Below are positions 1 to 7,831 of a DNA stretch of 61,204 nt, in pieces. The stretch lies in assembly GCF_943914565.1 (NCBI RefSeq), contig NZ_CALUCN010000016.1:1-61204 (forward strand). Direction: 5' to 3'. The translations under genes were made by a program, and so were the position numbers. How positions within the stretch are numbered: the stretch's first letter is position 1; each line of letters opens with the position of its first letter. The stretch comes from an uncultured Tessaracoccus sp. (GTDB lineage Bacteria > Actinomycetota > Actinomycetes > Propionibacteriales > Propionibacteriaceae). The notes under the pieces are model-generated. The model saw only the letters and a list, made by a program, of their open reading frames with translations, was not told the DNA's origin and made no database searches.

Positions 1-8
1 CTGGCCGA

Positions 9-87
9 GTGACCAGATCCTCGACGTCCGAGGACCCCTCCAAGGTAACGGGGCAAGGTCTGGAGGGGTCTGGGAGTTCCTGGTCAC
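9..87. terminator. Long imperfect hairpin at window edge, possible terminator
   Basis: Two nested inverted repeats are visible. The inner pair is GACCCCTCCA at 33-42 against TGGAGGGGTC at 61-70 (10 bp, perfect). The outer pair is GTGACCAG at 9-16 against CTGGTCAC at 80-87. The structure sits just before the 192-bp repeat and downstream of the minus-strand LacI gene, so it could terminate that gene or one entering from outside the window. There is no U-tract, so the call is tentative. Confidence 0.35.
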
Positions 88-275
88 CTGCCGCCCGGGC
101 CGACGGTGGGTCGGCGGGGCGCCCCGTCGTCGGGGAGGCGCGTTCTGGTCTGCGAGCCGTGCCCTCGCCGGTGCGGCGCCCCGTCGTCGTGCACGAAACG
201 CCGTGTGGGCGCGTTCGCAGGGTGCAAAACGGCGCTCTGAACCGGATCACGCGGCGTTTCGTGCCACCGGGGTGC
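84..275. repeat. 192-bp direct repeat, copy 1 (upstream flank of arabinan module)
   Basis: This stretch recurs at 7325-7516 in the same orientation. Reading base by base, the only difference is position 244 (G here, C at 7485). Each copy contains one 72-bp inverted-repeat element (192-263 here). The two copies bracket the whole LacI-GH51-ABC-GH43 cluster. No transposase or integrase gene is present. Together with the hairpin at 9-87, this accounts for most of the gene-free stretch 1-327; nothing else is visible in 276-327. Confidence 0.95.
192..263. repeat. 72-bp inverted-repeat element, copy E1
   Basis: The element opens with CACGAAACGCCGTGTG and closes with CGGCGTTTCGTG, so its ends are inverted copies of CACGAAACGCCG. 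Between them is a 44-nt core. Three more elements of exactly the same total and core length lie at 7433, 30801 and 61106. This copy is downstream of the LacI gene's 3' end. Position near gene ends suggests a REP-like or 3'-end RNA structure, which is inference. Confidence 0.85.
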
Positions 276-327
276 GTTGCTGGCTGTGCCCACCGCGCCT
301 TGCCGCGTGGGAGCGTTCCTGCGTTCC

Positions 328-1353
328 TCACCTGCTGCCAGACGGCGCGACGGTGGACCGGCCCAGTGTGCTCTCGCGGGGTACCAGCTCCCATGGCACC
401 GTCGGTGTCCCGGGGTGTTCCTGCTCGTCGATCTGCGCGACGAGGCAGTCGAGCGTGGCGTTGACGAGTGTGGACATGTCGGGGCGCACCGTCGTGAGCG
501 TGGGGGAGGAGAACTGTCCCTCTGCGATGCCGTCGAACCCTGCCACCGCGACGTCGTCCGGGATCGAGACGCCACGCTCGTGGCATGCGCGCATCGCGCC
601 GATGGCCATGAGGTCGTTGAAGCAGAACACGGCGTCGGGTGGAGTCGGCAGGTCGAGGAGTTGATCCATCGCGGCCTTGCCTGCGGCCCGTGAGTATTCC
701 GAGACTCCCACCACGTACTCAGGCGGGGCGGAGAGCCCGGCTGCCTCCAAACCCTGGCGGTAGCCGGCGAGGCGGACGGATGCCGTGCCGCGGGCCGACT
801 CGCGGCCGATCGCGGCGATGCGGGTGTGGCCGAGCGAGACGAGGTGTTCGGTCATGGCGCGGGCGGCGCTCACGGAGTCGAGCGAAACGGAAGGGAAGTC
901 CTCGGGGATGCCGCGCTCTCCCAGGAGGACCATGGGGGTGGTGTCGGTACGCGCGAGGAACGCATCTTGGCTCAAGGTGATGGGGGAGAAGGCGATGCCG
1001 TCGACGAGGTGGCTCTGCTGTCCTGCGACCACGGCGCGCTCGGCGTCGGGGGAGGAGTTCGTCGCTTCGAGGAGCGTGACCCAGCCGCGATCCTGTGCCG
1101 CAGCCGTGAACCGGTCGGCGAGCGCTGCGAAGTACGGGGAGTCGAGCTGGGGGACGACGAGTGCGATGAAACCGGAGCGCCCGTAGCGGAGGCTGCGGGC
1201 GGAGGCGTTGGGGCGATACCCGAGTTCCTTGATCGCCGCCTCGACGCGCGCCTGCATCTCAGGACGCACGACTGGGCGCTTGTTGACGACGTTGGACACG
1301 GTCTTCACCGAGACGCCCGCGTACTCCGCCACGTCTCGCAAACGAACTGCCAT
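328..1353 (-). CDS. LacI-family transcriptional regulator of the arabinan module
   Basis: A 341-residue DNA-binding repressor. An N-terminal LacI helix-turn-helix (about residues 3-26, RLRDVAEYAGVSVKTVSNVV) is followed by a periplasmic-binding-protein-like effector domain; VAVAGFDGIAEG is the usual C-terminal LacI signature. The frame stays open upstream to 1632, but ATG 1353 starts at the family's normal N-terminus. A TAGGAT hexamer (1366-1361) lies 7 bp before it, fitting leaderless expression. The gene is divergent from the GH51/ABC/GH43 operon and shares a 142-bp intergenic region with a palindrome and direct repeats. It is therefore the likely local repressor, with an arabinose-containing sugar as the probable inducer (inference from neighbours). 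Confidence 0.93.
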   Translation of the reverse strand: MAVRLRDVAEYAGVSVKTVSNVVNKRPVVRPEMQARVEAAIKELGYRPNASARSLRYGRSGFIALVVPQLDSPYFAALADRFTAAAQDRGWVTLLEATNSSPDAERAVVAGQQSHLVDGIAFSPITLSQDAFLARTDTTPMVLLGERGIPEDFPSVSLDSVSAARAMTEHLVSLGHTRIAAIGRESARGTASVRLAGYRQGLEAAGLSAPPEYVVGVSEYSRAAGKAAMDQLLDLPTPPDAVFCFNDLMAIGAMRACHERGVSIPDDVAVAGFDGIAEGQFSSPTLTTVRPDMSTLVNATLDCLVAQIDEQEHPGTPTVPWELVPRESTLGRSTVAPSGSR

Positions 1354-1426
1354 GGCCGTGATCCTACGCGCAAGCGCTCGAGCGGACCCGTTGAGCGGTG
1401 ATTGAAGAATTGATCCATGACAAGGC

Positions 1427-1455
1427 TCGACATCTGGTTGCTCCCGTTGTAATAT
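1427..1455 (+). promoter_or_regulatory. Candidate promoter of the arabinan operon
   Basis: TCGACA at 1427-1432 (5/6 match to the -35 consensus) is followed by a 17-bp spacer and TAATAT at 1450-1455 (4/6 match to -10). The predicted transcription start falls near 1462, inside the palindrome 1455-1466 and between the two direct repeats. This geometry would let a LacI-type repressor block initiation. The promoter is inferred from consensus only. Confidence 0.5.
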
Positions 1456-1486
1456 CTCTGCAGAGAGCGATTTGCTCCCGTTGTAA
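1438..1486. promoter_or_regulatory. Candidate operator: 15-bp direct repeats around a 12-bp palindrome
   Basis: TTGCTCCCGTTGTAA occurs exactly at 1438-1452 and 1472-1486, with starts 34 bp apart, about three helical turns. Between them lies the perfect palindrome TCTCTGCAGAGA at 1455-1466. The first repeat overlaps the -10 box and the second runs into the ribosome-binding site. The set is placed correctly for control by the divergent LacI protein, but which element it binds cannot be told from sequence. Confidence 0.55.
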
Positions 1487-1495
1487 GGAACAGTG

Positions 1496-3028
1496 ATGTT
1501 GTCACTCGAGGAGGAGTGCGAAGTGGTAGGAGCCAATGCTGTGATCCACCCGGCCTGGACCGTCGGTCCGGTCAATCCACGGATCTTCGGCAGCTTCGTC
1601 GAGCACATGGGCCGGTGCGTGTACACCGGCATCTACGAACCCGATCACCCGACTGCGGACGAGCACGGCTTCCGCCGCGACGTCGCTGAGCTCGTGCGCG
1701 AGCTCGGCGTGACACTGGTCCGCTACCCCGGTGGCAACTTCGTCTCCGGCTACCAGTGGGAGGATGGCGTCGGCCCCAAGGAGGACCGCCCCGCCAAACT
1801 CGACTTCGCCTGGCGATCCATCGAGCCCAACGAGGTGGGCACCAACGAGTTCCTCGCTTGGTGCGTCCGGATGGGGATCGAGCCGATGCTCGCCATCAAC
1901 CTGGGCACGCGAGGCGTCGCGTCGGCCATGGAGTACCTCGAGTACGTCAATGGCGAGCACGACACCGAGTTCGCCAGCCGCCGTCGCGCCCACGGCGTGA
2001 AGGACCCTTGGGGCGTTCGGCTCTGGTGTCTCGGCAACGAAATGGACGGGCCCTGGCAGGTTGGTCACAAGACCGCCGGCGAGTATGCGCGTCTTGCCCA
2101 AGAAGTCAGCAACGTCATGTGGCGCTTCGACGACACCCTCCAGCTCGTCGCGTGCGGGTCGTCCCACCGGCACATGCCCACCTTCGGCGAATGGGAGCGC
2201 GTGGTCCTCGAGGCCACGTTCGAGCACGTCGACATGATCAGCGCCCACGCCTACTACGAGCCCCACGACGGGGACCTCGCGAGCTTCCTCTGCTGCGCGG
2301 AGGACATGCACCGCTTCATCGACGCGGTGCGCGCGACGGCGGACCACGTCGCCGCACTCAAGGGCTCCGACAAGCGCATCCGCGTGAGTTTCGACGAGTG
2401 GAACGTCTGGTACCAGTCCAAGTTCGGCGGCGAGAACTCGATCGAGATCCAACACGCCCCCCGCCTGATCGAGGACACGTACTCTGTCCTCGATGCCGTC
2501 GTGGTCGGGTCGTTGCTCATCACCCTCGTGCGCCACACCAACGACATCGGCGCGGCGTGCCAAGCGCAGCTGGCCAACATCATCGCCCCCATCCGAACGG
2601 AGCCGGGAGGCGCGTCGTGGCGGCAGACGATCTTCCACCCGTTCGCCCTCATGAGCCGCTACGCCAAGGGTGACGTCCTCGACCTCCGCCTCGACGGGCC
2701 CACGGTCCACACGAACGAGTTCGGCGACGTGCCCCAACTCTGGGGCACCGCGACGATCGACGACGACGGCTCGCTCGCGCTCTTCGTCGCCAACCGAAGC
2801 CTCGATGAGGCGGCAACCCTCGACGTGGACCTCTGCGGCCTCGGCGACGGCGAACTCGTCGAACACCTCATGATCCACGACGACGACATCCACGCGGTCA
2901 ACGACGAATCGCGTCCCGAACGTGTCGCCCCCCAGCAGGGCACGGCCACGCTGGCCGACGGTCGACTGACCGCACAGCTGCCCGCCGTCTCGTGGCACTG
3001 CATCCGCGTCAACACCACTCAGCGCTGA
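1496..3028 (+). CDS. GH51 alpha-L-arabinofuranosidase
   Basis: A cytoplasmic-type enzyme of about 510 residues, the usual GH51 length, expected to release terminal L-arabinofuranose from imported arabino-oligosaccharides. The family hallmarks FGSFVEHMGRCVYTGIYEP and RYPGGNFVSGY are near the N-terminus. The acid/base glutamate is in WCLGNEMDG (about E182) and the nucleophile in SFDEWNVWY (about E301). No signal peptide is seen. ATG 1496 is preceded by AAGGA at 6 nt. GTG 1523 with GAGGAGGAG just upstream is an equally credible start and would remove nine residues. It is the first gene of a four-gene transport operon read away from the LacI gene. Confidence 0.95.
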   Translation: MLSLEEECEVVGANAVIHPAWTVGPVNPRIFGSFVEHMGRCVYTGIYEPDHPTADEHGFRRDVAELVRELGVTLVRYPGGNFVSGYQWEDGVGPKEDRPAKLDFAWRSIEPNEVGTNEFLAWCVRMGIEPMLAINLGTRGVASAMEYLEYVNGEHDTEFASRRRAHGVKDPWGVRLWCLGNEMDGPWQVGHKTAGEYARLAQEVSNVMWRFDDTLQLVACGSSHRHMPTFGEWERVVLEATFEHVDMISAHAYYEPHDGDLASFLCCAEDMHRFIDAVRATADHVAALKGSDKRIRVSFDEWNVWYQSKFGGENSIEIQHAPRLIEDTYSVLDAVVVGSLLITLVRHTNDIGAACQAQLANIIAPIRTEPGGASWRQTIFHPFALMSRYAKGDVLDLRLDGPTVHTNEFGDVPQLWGTATIDDDGSLALFVANRSLDEAATLDVDLCGLGDGELVEHLMIHDDDIHAVNDESRPERVAPQQGTATLADGRLTAQLPAVSWHCIRVNTTQR

Positions 3029-3048
3029 GTCAAGGAAAGGAACCAACC

Positions 3049-4386
3049 ATGCGCGACTTCTCCCGACGTCATCTCCTCGGAGCGTCCGCCGGAGCGCTCG
3101 CCCTCGGAGCCCTCACCGCCTGCGGCGGCAGCTCTGCCACCGACGCCGGCGGCAACTCGGCCCCGGCAGCCAGCGGCGACGGTGGCAAGGGCGGCTACGA
3201 CGGTCCCGAGGTCACCCTCGCCTTCTGGAACGGCTTCACCGGCGGCGACGGTGCCTACATGAAGACCATCGTCGACGCGTTCCAGAAGGAACACGACAAC
3301 ATCAAGGTCCAGATCCTCACCATGCAGTGGGCGGACTTCTACACGAAACTCCCCACCGCGGTGCAGGCCGGCAAGGGACCCGACATCTGCGTCATGCACA
3401 TCGACCAAGTGGCCACCAACGCCGCCCGAAAGGTCATCCAACCCCTCGACGACGTCGCCCAGGCGCTCGACCTCAGCGAGGCGGACTTCGCGGAGGTCCC
3501 GTGGAAGGCGGGCATCTACCAGGACACGCGATACGCGCTGCCGCTCGACGTGCACCCGCTGGGTTTCTTCTACAACAAGGACGTGATGGAGAAGGGCGGG
3601 CTCGACCCCGACAACCCGCCCATGACCCTCGACGCCTACATGGATGCCCTCGACAAGCTCAAGGGCAAGGGCATCAAGGGTCACTGGGCCACACCGCACG
3701 TCTTCACGGGTAGTCAGACGTTGCAGTCCCTCATCTACCAGTTCGGTGGTTCGATGTACGCCGACGACGGGCAGACGGCAACGTGGAACTCGCCCGAGGC
3801 CGTGCAGGCCTTCGAGTGGTGGATGGGCCTCATCGACGAGGGCTACTCACCAGCAAAGGTCGCCCAGGACGCTGACTTCATTGCCCTGCAAAACGGTGAG
3901 GCCGCGTTCAACTGGAACGGCATCTGGTCCATCAACACGCTCATGGAGAAGAAGGACCTCAACTGGGGCGTCGTGCGGTTGCCCAACATCGGCGGCACCG
4001 ACGCGGCATGGGCGAGCTCGCACCAGTTCGCATTGCCCGTGAGCAAGAAGGCCGACGAGAACAAGGCCCAGGCCGCGCGGGTGTTCCTCAACTACGTCTC
4101 CGAGCAGTCCCTGGAATGGGCCAAGGGCGGCCAGATCCCGGCGCGCAACGAGGTGCGCGAATCCGAGGACTTCGCGAAGCTCGAGCACCAGGCGGCGCTC
4201 GCCGAGCAGATCGACGTGCTGCACTTCCCGCCGACGATCCCGGGCATCGGCGACGTGGCGGTCGAGTTCGAGAAGGCCCTCAACTCGATCGTGATCGGTG
4301 GCAAGGGCATCAAGGCTGAGCTCGACGCGTCGGTCGGCCGAGCGAACAAGGTCCTCGAGGCCAACCGGAAGAAGTACGAGGGCTGA
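3049..4386 (+). CDS. Sugar ABC transporter substrate-binding lipoprotein
   Basis: A family 1 extracellular solute-binding protein of 445 residues. The N-terminus carries a twin-arginine motif (RRHLL, residues 6-10), a hydrophobic stretch and a lipobox LTAC with Cys25, so it is probably a Tat-exported lipoprotein. A Gly/Ser/Ala-rich linker follows, then the binding domain starting around VTLAFWNGFTGGDG. A good Shine-Dalgarno (AAAGGAA) precedes ATG 3049. It lies 20 bp after the GH51 gene and overlaps the first permease by one base, so it captures ligand for that importer. The ligand is probably an arabino-oligosaccharide (inferred from GH51 and GH43 neighbours). No ATPase gene is in the cluster; a shared MsiK-type ATPase elsewhere is the usual solution. 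Confidence 0.93.
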   Translation: MRDFSRRHLLGASAGALALGALTACGGSSATDAGGNSAPAASGDGGKGGYDGPEVTLAFWNGFTGGDGAYMKTIVDAFQKEHDNIKVQILTMQWADFYTKLPTAVQAGKGPDICVMHIDQVATNAARKVIQPLDDVAQALDLSEADFAEVPWKAGIYQDTRYALPLDVHPLGFFYNKDVMEKGGLDPDNPPMTLDAYMDALDKLKGKGIKGHWATPHVFTGSQTLQSLIYQFGGSMYADDGQTATWNSPEAVQAFEWWMGLIDEGYSPAKVAQDADFIALQNGEAAFNWNGIWSINTLMEKKDLNWGVVRLPNIGGTDAAWASSHQFALPVSKKADENKAQAARVFLNYVSEQSLEWAKGGQIPARNEVRESEDFAKLEHQAALAEQIDVLHFPPTIPGIGDVAVEFEKALNSIVIGGKGIKAELDASVGRANKVLEANRKKYEG

Positions 4387-5357
4387 TGTCAGCCGCTCGC
4401 TCCGCACGCAAGGGGGCGGGTCGCATCCACGGCTCGCCCCTCGTGGCGATCGCGTTCATGGCGCCGTACCTGCTGCTGTTCACGGCATTCATCGTCGTGC
4501 CGGCGGCCTACGGCGTCTGGATCTCCCTCCACGAGTGGGACTTCACGTTGCCGGGCCGTCCCTTCGTCGGGCTCCAGAACTACGCGGATCTCTTCGACGC
4601 ACAGTCGCTCACCGCGCAACCGTTCTGGAACGGCATGAAGAACACGCTGATCTTCACCGTCGCCAGTGTGCCGTTCCTGCTCACCGTGCCGCTGGGGCTC
4701 GCCCTGATCCTGCACCGCAGCTTCCCCGGACGGACCTTCTTCCGCGCCGCGTTCTTCGCACCGTACGTGCTCGGCGTGGCCGTCATCGGCGTCATGTGGA
4801 GCTACCTCTTGGACGGCAACTTCGGCCTCGTCAACGATCTGTTCGGCCTCGACATCCAGTGGACGACGGACCAGCCGTGGGCATGGGTGGCGCTCGTCGG
4901 CGTCACCGTGTGGTGGACCGTGGGCTTCAATGCGGTCATCTACCTCGCAGGGCTGGCGGAAATCCCCAGGCAGCAGCACGAGGCGGCAGCCCTCGACGGC
5001 GCCAACGCCTGGAAGCGGTTCATCCACATCACGCTGCCCGGGCTCCGTCCCGTGCTGATCTTCGTCCTCATCACGACGACGTTGGCTTCGGCCAACATGT
5101 TTGGGCAGTCCTACATGATCACCGACGGTGGCCCGGCCGAGTCCACGCGCACCGCGCTCATGGTGATCACTGACCTGGGCTTCAACCAGGGTCGCGCCGG
5201 TGCGGCCGCCGCCCAGTCCTACATCCTCGCCTTCTTCCTGGCGGTGATCTCGGTCCTGAACTTCTGGCTCGTGCGGGACAAGGACGCCGCACGCGAACGG
5301 AGGGAACGCCGTCGTGCAGAAAAGGTATTCGCTGCGAAACGGAAGGAGGCGAACTGA
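4386..5357 (+). CDS. Sugar ABC transporter permease, MalF-type
   Basis: A 323-residue inner-membrane permease with six predicted helices, the first at about residues 20-45 (IAFMAPYLLLFTAFIVVPAA). The EAA-loop for ATPase contact is visible as EAAALDGANAWKRF. It starts at ATG 4386, sharing one base with the preceding stop, and ends TGATG into the next permease, so the three genes are translationally coupled. The C-terminal tail is unusually basic (RERRERRRAEK). It is paired with the following MalG-type permease. Confidence 0.92.
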   Translation: MSAARSARKGAGRIHGSPLVAIAFMAPYLLLFTAFIVVPAAYGVWISLHEWDFTLPGRPFVGLQNYADLFDAQSLTAQPFWNGMKNTLIFTVASVPFLLTVPLGLALILHRSFPGRTFFRAAFFAPYVLGVAVIGVMWSYLLDGNFGLVNDLFGLDIQWTTDQPWAWVALVGVTVWWTVGFNAVIYLAGLAEIPRQQHEAAALDGANAWKRFIHITLPGLRPVLIFVLITTTLASANMFGQSYMITDGGPAESTRTALMVITDLGFNQGRAGAAAAQSYILAFFLAVISVLNFWLVRDKDAARERRERRRAEKVFAAKRKEAN

Positions 5358-6181
5358 TGCGCAGGTTGTCCAAGATCCTCTTCTGGATCCTGCTGGTGCT
5401 CCTGGCGTTCATCTTCCTCGCGCCCATCGTCGTCATGCTGCTCACAAGCTTCAAGACGGCCGTCGAGGGACGTGCGATGCCGCCCACGATCATCCCCGAG
5501 GAATGGACGCTGCGCGCGTACGCGCAGCTGCTCGCCGACGCGACCACCCCGGTGCTCCGGTGGCTCGGCAACTCGTTCGCCGCGGCAACCCTCCATGGCC
5601 TGCTCGTGGTGCTCGTCGCATCCATGGCCGGCTACGCCCTCGCACGCCTGCACCTGCCGGGCAAGAACGTGCTGTTCGGCTTCATCCTGCTCACGATGTT
5701 CATCCCCGGCTTCGTGTTCCTGATGCCGAACTTCGAGATCATGAGCAAGCTGGCGTGGCTCGACAGCCTCCAGGCTCTCGTGATCCCCGGAGCGGCCGGC
5801 GCCTTCGGCGTCTTCCTCATGCGCCAGTTCTTCCTGGCCATCCCGAAGGAACTCGAGGAGTCGGCCCGCATCGACGGTGCCGGACCATTCACGACGTTCT
5901 TCCGCATCATGCTGCCCAACGTCCGTGGCGCGGCCCTGACGCTGTTCATCCTGAGCTTCCTCACGAACTGGAACGACTTCATCTGGCCGCTCTACGTGAT
6001 GTTCAGCGACGAGATGCTGACGCTGCCGATCGGCCTGTCCCGCCTGCAGGGCGCGTACACGATCGACTACCCGGTCATCATGGCCGGCGCATCGATCGCC
6101 GCGATCCCGGTGCTCATCATCTACACGATGCTGCAGAAGTACATCATCGAAGGCGTGGCCACGTCCGGGTTGAAGGGGTGA
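5357..6181 (+). CDS. Sugar ABC transporter permease, MalG-type
   Basis: A 274-residue permease of the carbohydrate importer. Helices begin at about residue 7 (ILFWILLVLLAFIFLAPIVV), and the EAA-loop reads EESARIDGAGPFTTFFRI. Its start overlaps the stop of the MalF-type gene by one base. The family usually has about 275-300 residues, so it is full length. It forms the second half of the transmembrane channel with the product of 4386-5357. Confidence 0.92.
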   Translation: MRRLSKILFWILLVLLAFIFLAPIVVMLLTSFKTAVEGRAMPPTIIPEEWTLRAYAQLLADATTPVLRWLGNSFAAATLHGLLVVLVASMAGYALARLHLPGKNVLFGFILLTMFIPGFVFLMPNFEIMSKLAWLDSLQALVIPGAAGAFGVFLMRQFFLAIPKELEESARIDGAGPFTTFFRIMLPNVRGAALTLFILSFLTNWNDFIWPLYVMFSDEMLTLPIGLSRLQGAYTIDYPVIMAGASIAAIPVLIIYTMLQKYIIEGVATSGLKG

Positions 6182-6187
6182 CTGCCC

Positions 6188-7276
6188 ATGTCGCGAGGGG
6201 TCCCCGCCAGATTCCGGCGATGGTCAGCTCAGCGCAGCCACCGTCGGGCGCGGAGTAATCGACGACTGGTTGCCCTCGGCGCATGCATGGCGCTGGCCTT
6301 GTCCGGCTGCGCCCCGGCCGGTGAATCGTCGGGCGGCGGAACCCCCGTCGCCCCTGAGACCTCGGAGGAACCCATGGGATTCACCAACCCTGTGTACCCG
6401 CACAACTTCCCTGATCCGCAGATTCTCGAAGACGGTGACGGCTACCTCGGCATCGCCACCAACGGCAATGGCATGAATGTGCAGACCATCACGAGCGACG
6501 ACATGGTGCACTGGTCGCAGGGATCCGACGCGATGCCGTCGCTGGCGCGCTGGTCCAGCCCGGGCAAGGTGTGGGCGCCGGAGGCCATTGGATGGCCGGA
6601 CGGCGGGTACCGCATCTACTACACCACCCGCGCGCCCGACCCGAACTGGCAATGCATCGGCGTCGGGTCTGCGGAGGCCGTTTCCGGCCCATACGTCGAC
6701 GAGTCCACGGAGCCGCTCGTGTGCGAGATCGACGAGGGCGGTTCGATCGACGCGTCGCCGTTCATCGCGTCGGACGGCACACGGTGGCTCTTCTGGAAGA
6801 ACGACGGCAACGCCATCGGCGTCGACACGTGGATCAAGGTGGCGCGCCTGAGTGATGACGGGCTCCGGCTGGATGGCGAACCGCGGAAGCTGTTCAAACA
6901 GACAAAGCGGTGGGAGGGCAACCTCGTCGAGGGGCCGGCCGTCGTGGAGGTCGACGGCCTGTTCCACATGTTCTACTCCGCCAACGACTACGGATCGTCT
7001 GACTACGCCATGGGCCACGCGACCGCCGATGCGCCGGACGGGGAGTGGATGAAGGACCCGGAGCCGGTGATGCGGGAGAACGAGGTGGCCGCGGGCCCCG
7101 GGCACTGCCAACTCATCTCGGTGCGCGGACAGTGGTGGATGGCATACCACGCCTGGGTGCCGGGCGAGGTGGGTGACGAGGTGAGCGGCCGACAGCTCTG
7201 GTTGTCAAAGGTGACCTTCGACGGGCGCGACGTCGAGGTGGAACCACCGACCGTGGAGCATGACCGCCAGCCGTGA
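6188..7276 (+). CDS. GH43-family secreted lipoprotein glycosidase
   Basis: A 362-residue surface lipoprotein. After a basic N-region there is a hydrophobic signal and lipobox LSGC (Cys41), then a Ser/Gly/Pro/Glu linker, then a five-bladed beta-propeller domain. The GH43 catalytic triad can be placed: base Asp76 (NFPDPQ), pKa-modulating Asp188 (SIDASPF) and acid Glu248 (LVEGPA). GH43 enzymes include arabinanases, arabinofuranosidases and xylosidases. With a GH51 and an importer in the same operon, endo- or exo-attack on arabinan outside the cell is the best guess. It is the last gene of the operon, 6 bp after the permease, and is followed by a hairpin. Confidence 0.88.
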   Translation: MSRGVPARFRRWSAQRSHRRARSNRRLVALGACMALALSGCAPAGESSGGGTPVAPETSEEPMGFTNPVYPHNFPDPQILEDGDGYLGIATNGNGMNVQTITSDDMVHWSQGSDAMPSLARWSSPGKVWAPEAIGWPDGGYRIYYTTRAPDPNWQCIGVGSAEAVSGPYVDESTEPLVCEIDEGGSIDASPFIASDGTRWLFWKNDGNAIGVDTWIKVARLSDDGLRLDGEPRKLFKQTKRWEGNLVEGPAVVEVDGLFHMFYSANDYGSSDYAMGHATADAPDGEWMKDPEPVMRENEVAAGPGHCQLISVRGQWWMAYHAWVPGEVGDEVSGRQLWLSKVTFDGRDVEVEPPTVEHDRQP

Positions 7277-7282
7277 CGCATC

Positions 7283-7320
7283 CCGAGCGGGGTTGAACGG
7301 GCGAGAGCGTGCCCGCTCGG
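7283..7320 (+). terminator. Hairpin after the arabinan operon
   Basis: CCGAGCGGG at 7283-7291 pairs perfectly with CCCGCTCGG at 7312-7320, 7 bp after the GH43 stop codon. It is GC-rich without a T-run, as is common for actinobacterial terminators. It immediately precedes the second 192-bp repeat. Confidence 0.5.
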
Positions 7321-7324
7321 CCTA

Positions 7325-7516
7325 TCACCTGCCGCCCGGGCCGACGGTGGGTCGGCGGGGCGCCCCGTCGTCGGGGAGGCGCGTTCTGGTCTGCGAGCCG
7401 TGCCCTCGCCGGTGCGGCGCCCCGTCGTCGTGCACGAAACGCCGTGTGGGCGCGTTCGCAGGGTGCAAAACGGCGCTCTGAACCCGATCACGCGGCGTTT
7501 CGTGCCACCGGGGTGC
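7325..7516. repeat. 192-bp direct repeat, copy 2 (downstream flank of arabinan module)
   Basis: Second copy of the repeat at 84-275, in direct orientation, with a single mismatch. It fills the first third of the 555-bp gene-free stretch between the GH43 gene and sucC. The rest of that stretch holds a short GC-rich duplication (CCGGGTGGGGCCGG repeated near 7518-7553) and the sucC leader. I see no gene in it. Confidence 0.95.
7433..7504. repeat. 72-bp inverted-repeat element, copy E2
   Basis: Identical to copy E1 except for one core base. It starts CACGAAACGCCGTGTG and ends CGGCGTTTCGTG with a 44-nt core. It lies downstream of the GH43 gene and 328 bp upstream of sucC. Confidence 0.85.
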
Positions 7517-7831
7517 CGGGCCGGGTGGGGCCGGTCCGGGCCGGGTGGGGCCGGGCTGAGGGAGCCCGGCCGGACAGCGAGCCGGGCACCGCTCACACAA
7601 CCCTCGGCAGTGCCGGCTCGGGAAGCGCCCAGCGAGCCCCACCACGGACAGCTCCAACGACACCCAACCGGGACCAGCGCAACCCCATCACCACCGACGG
7701 TGGCGCGACATCGCTGCGAAACCCCGCCATGGCAAGGGGGGTTGCTCAGGGTGCCCCCACCCCACGTGAGGCGGCCCCTCCCTTAGTACAGTGACTGCGT
7801 ACCAATCCCGATCCCCTAGCGAGGAGTCATA

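Noticed and set aside
1502..3046. 514-codon minus-strand frame opposite the arabinofuranosidase
   Set aside because: Shadow of the GH51 gene with biased composition; it would also run into the binding-protein gene's leader.
84..7516. Composite transposon made of insertion sequences at both ends
   Set aside because: The 192-bp repeats are direct, contain no transposase frame, and show no terminal inverted repeats spanning their full length.
7516..7560. Short GC-rich tandem repeat before sucC as a regulatory array
   Set aside because: Only two units of CCGGGTGGGGCCGG, with no dyad or spacing pattern that would suggest a binding site.
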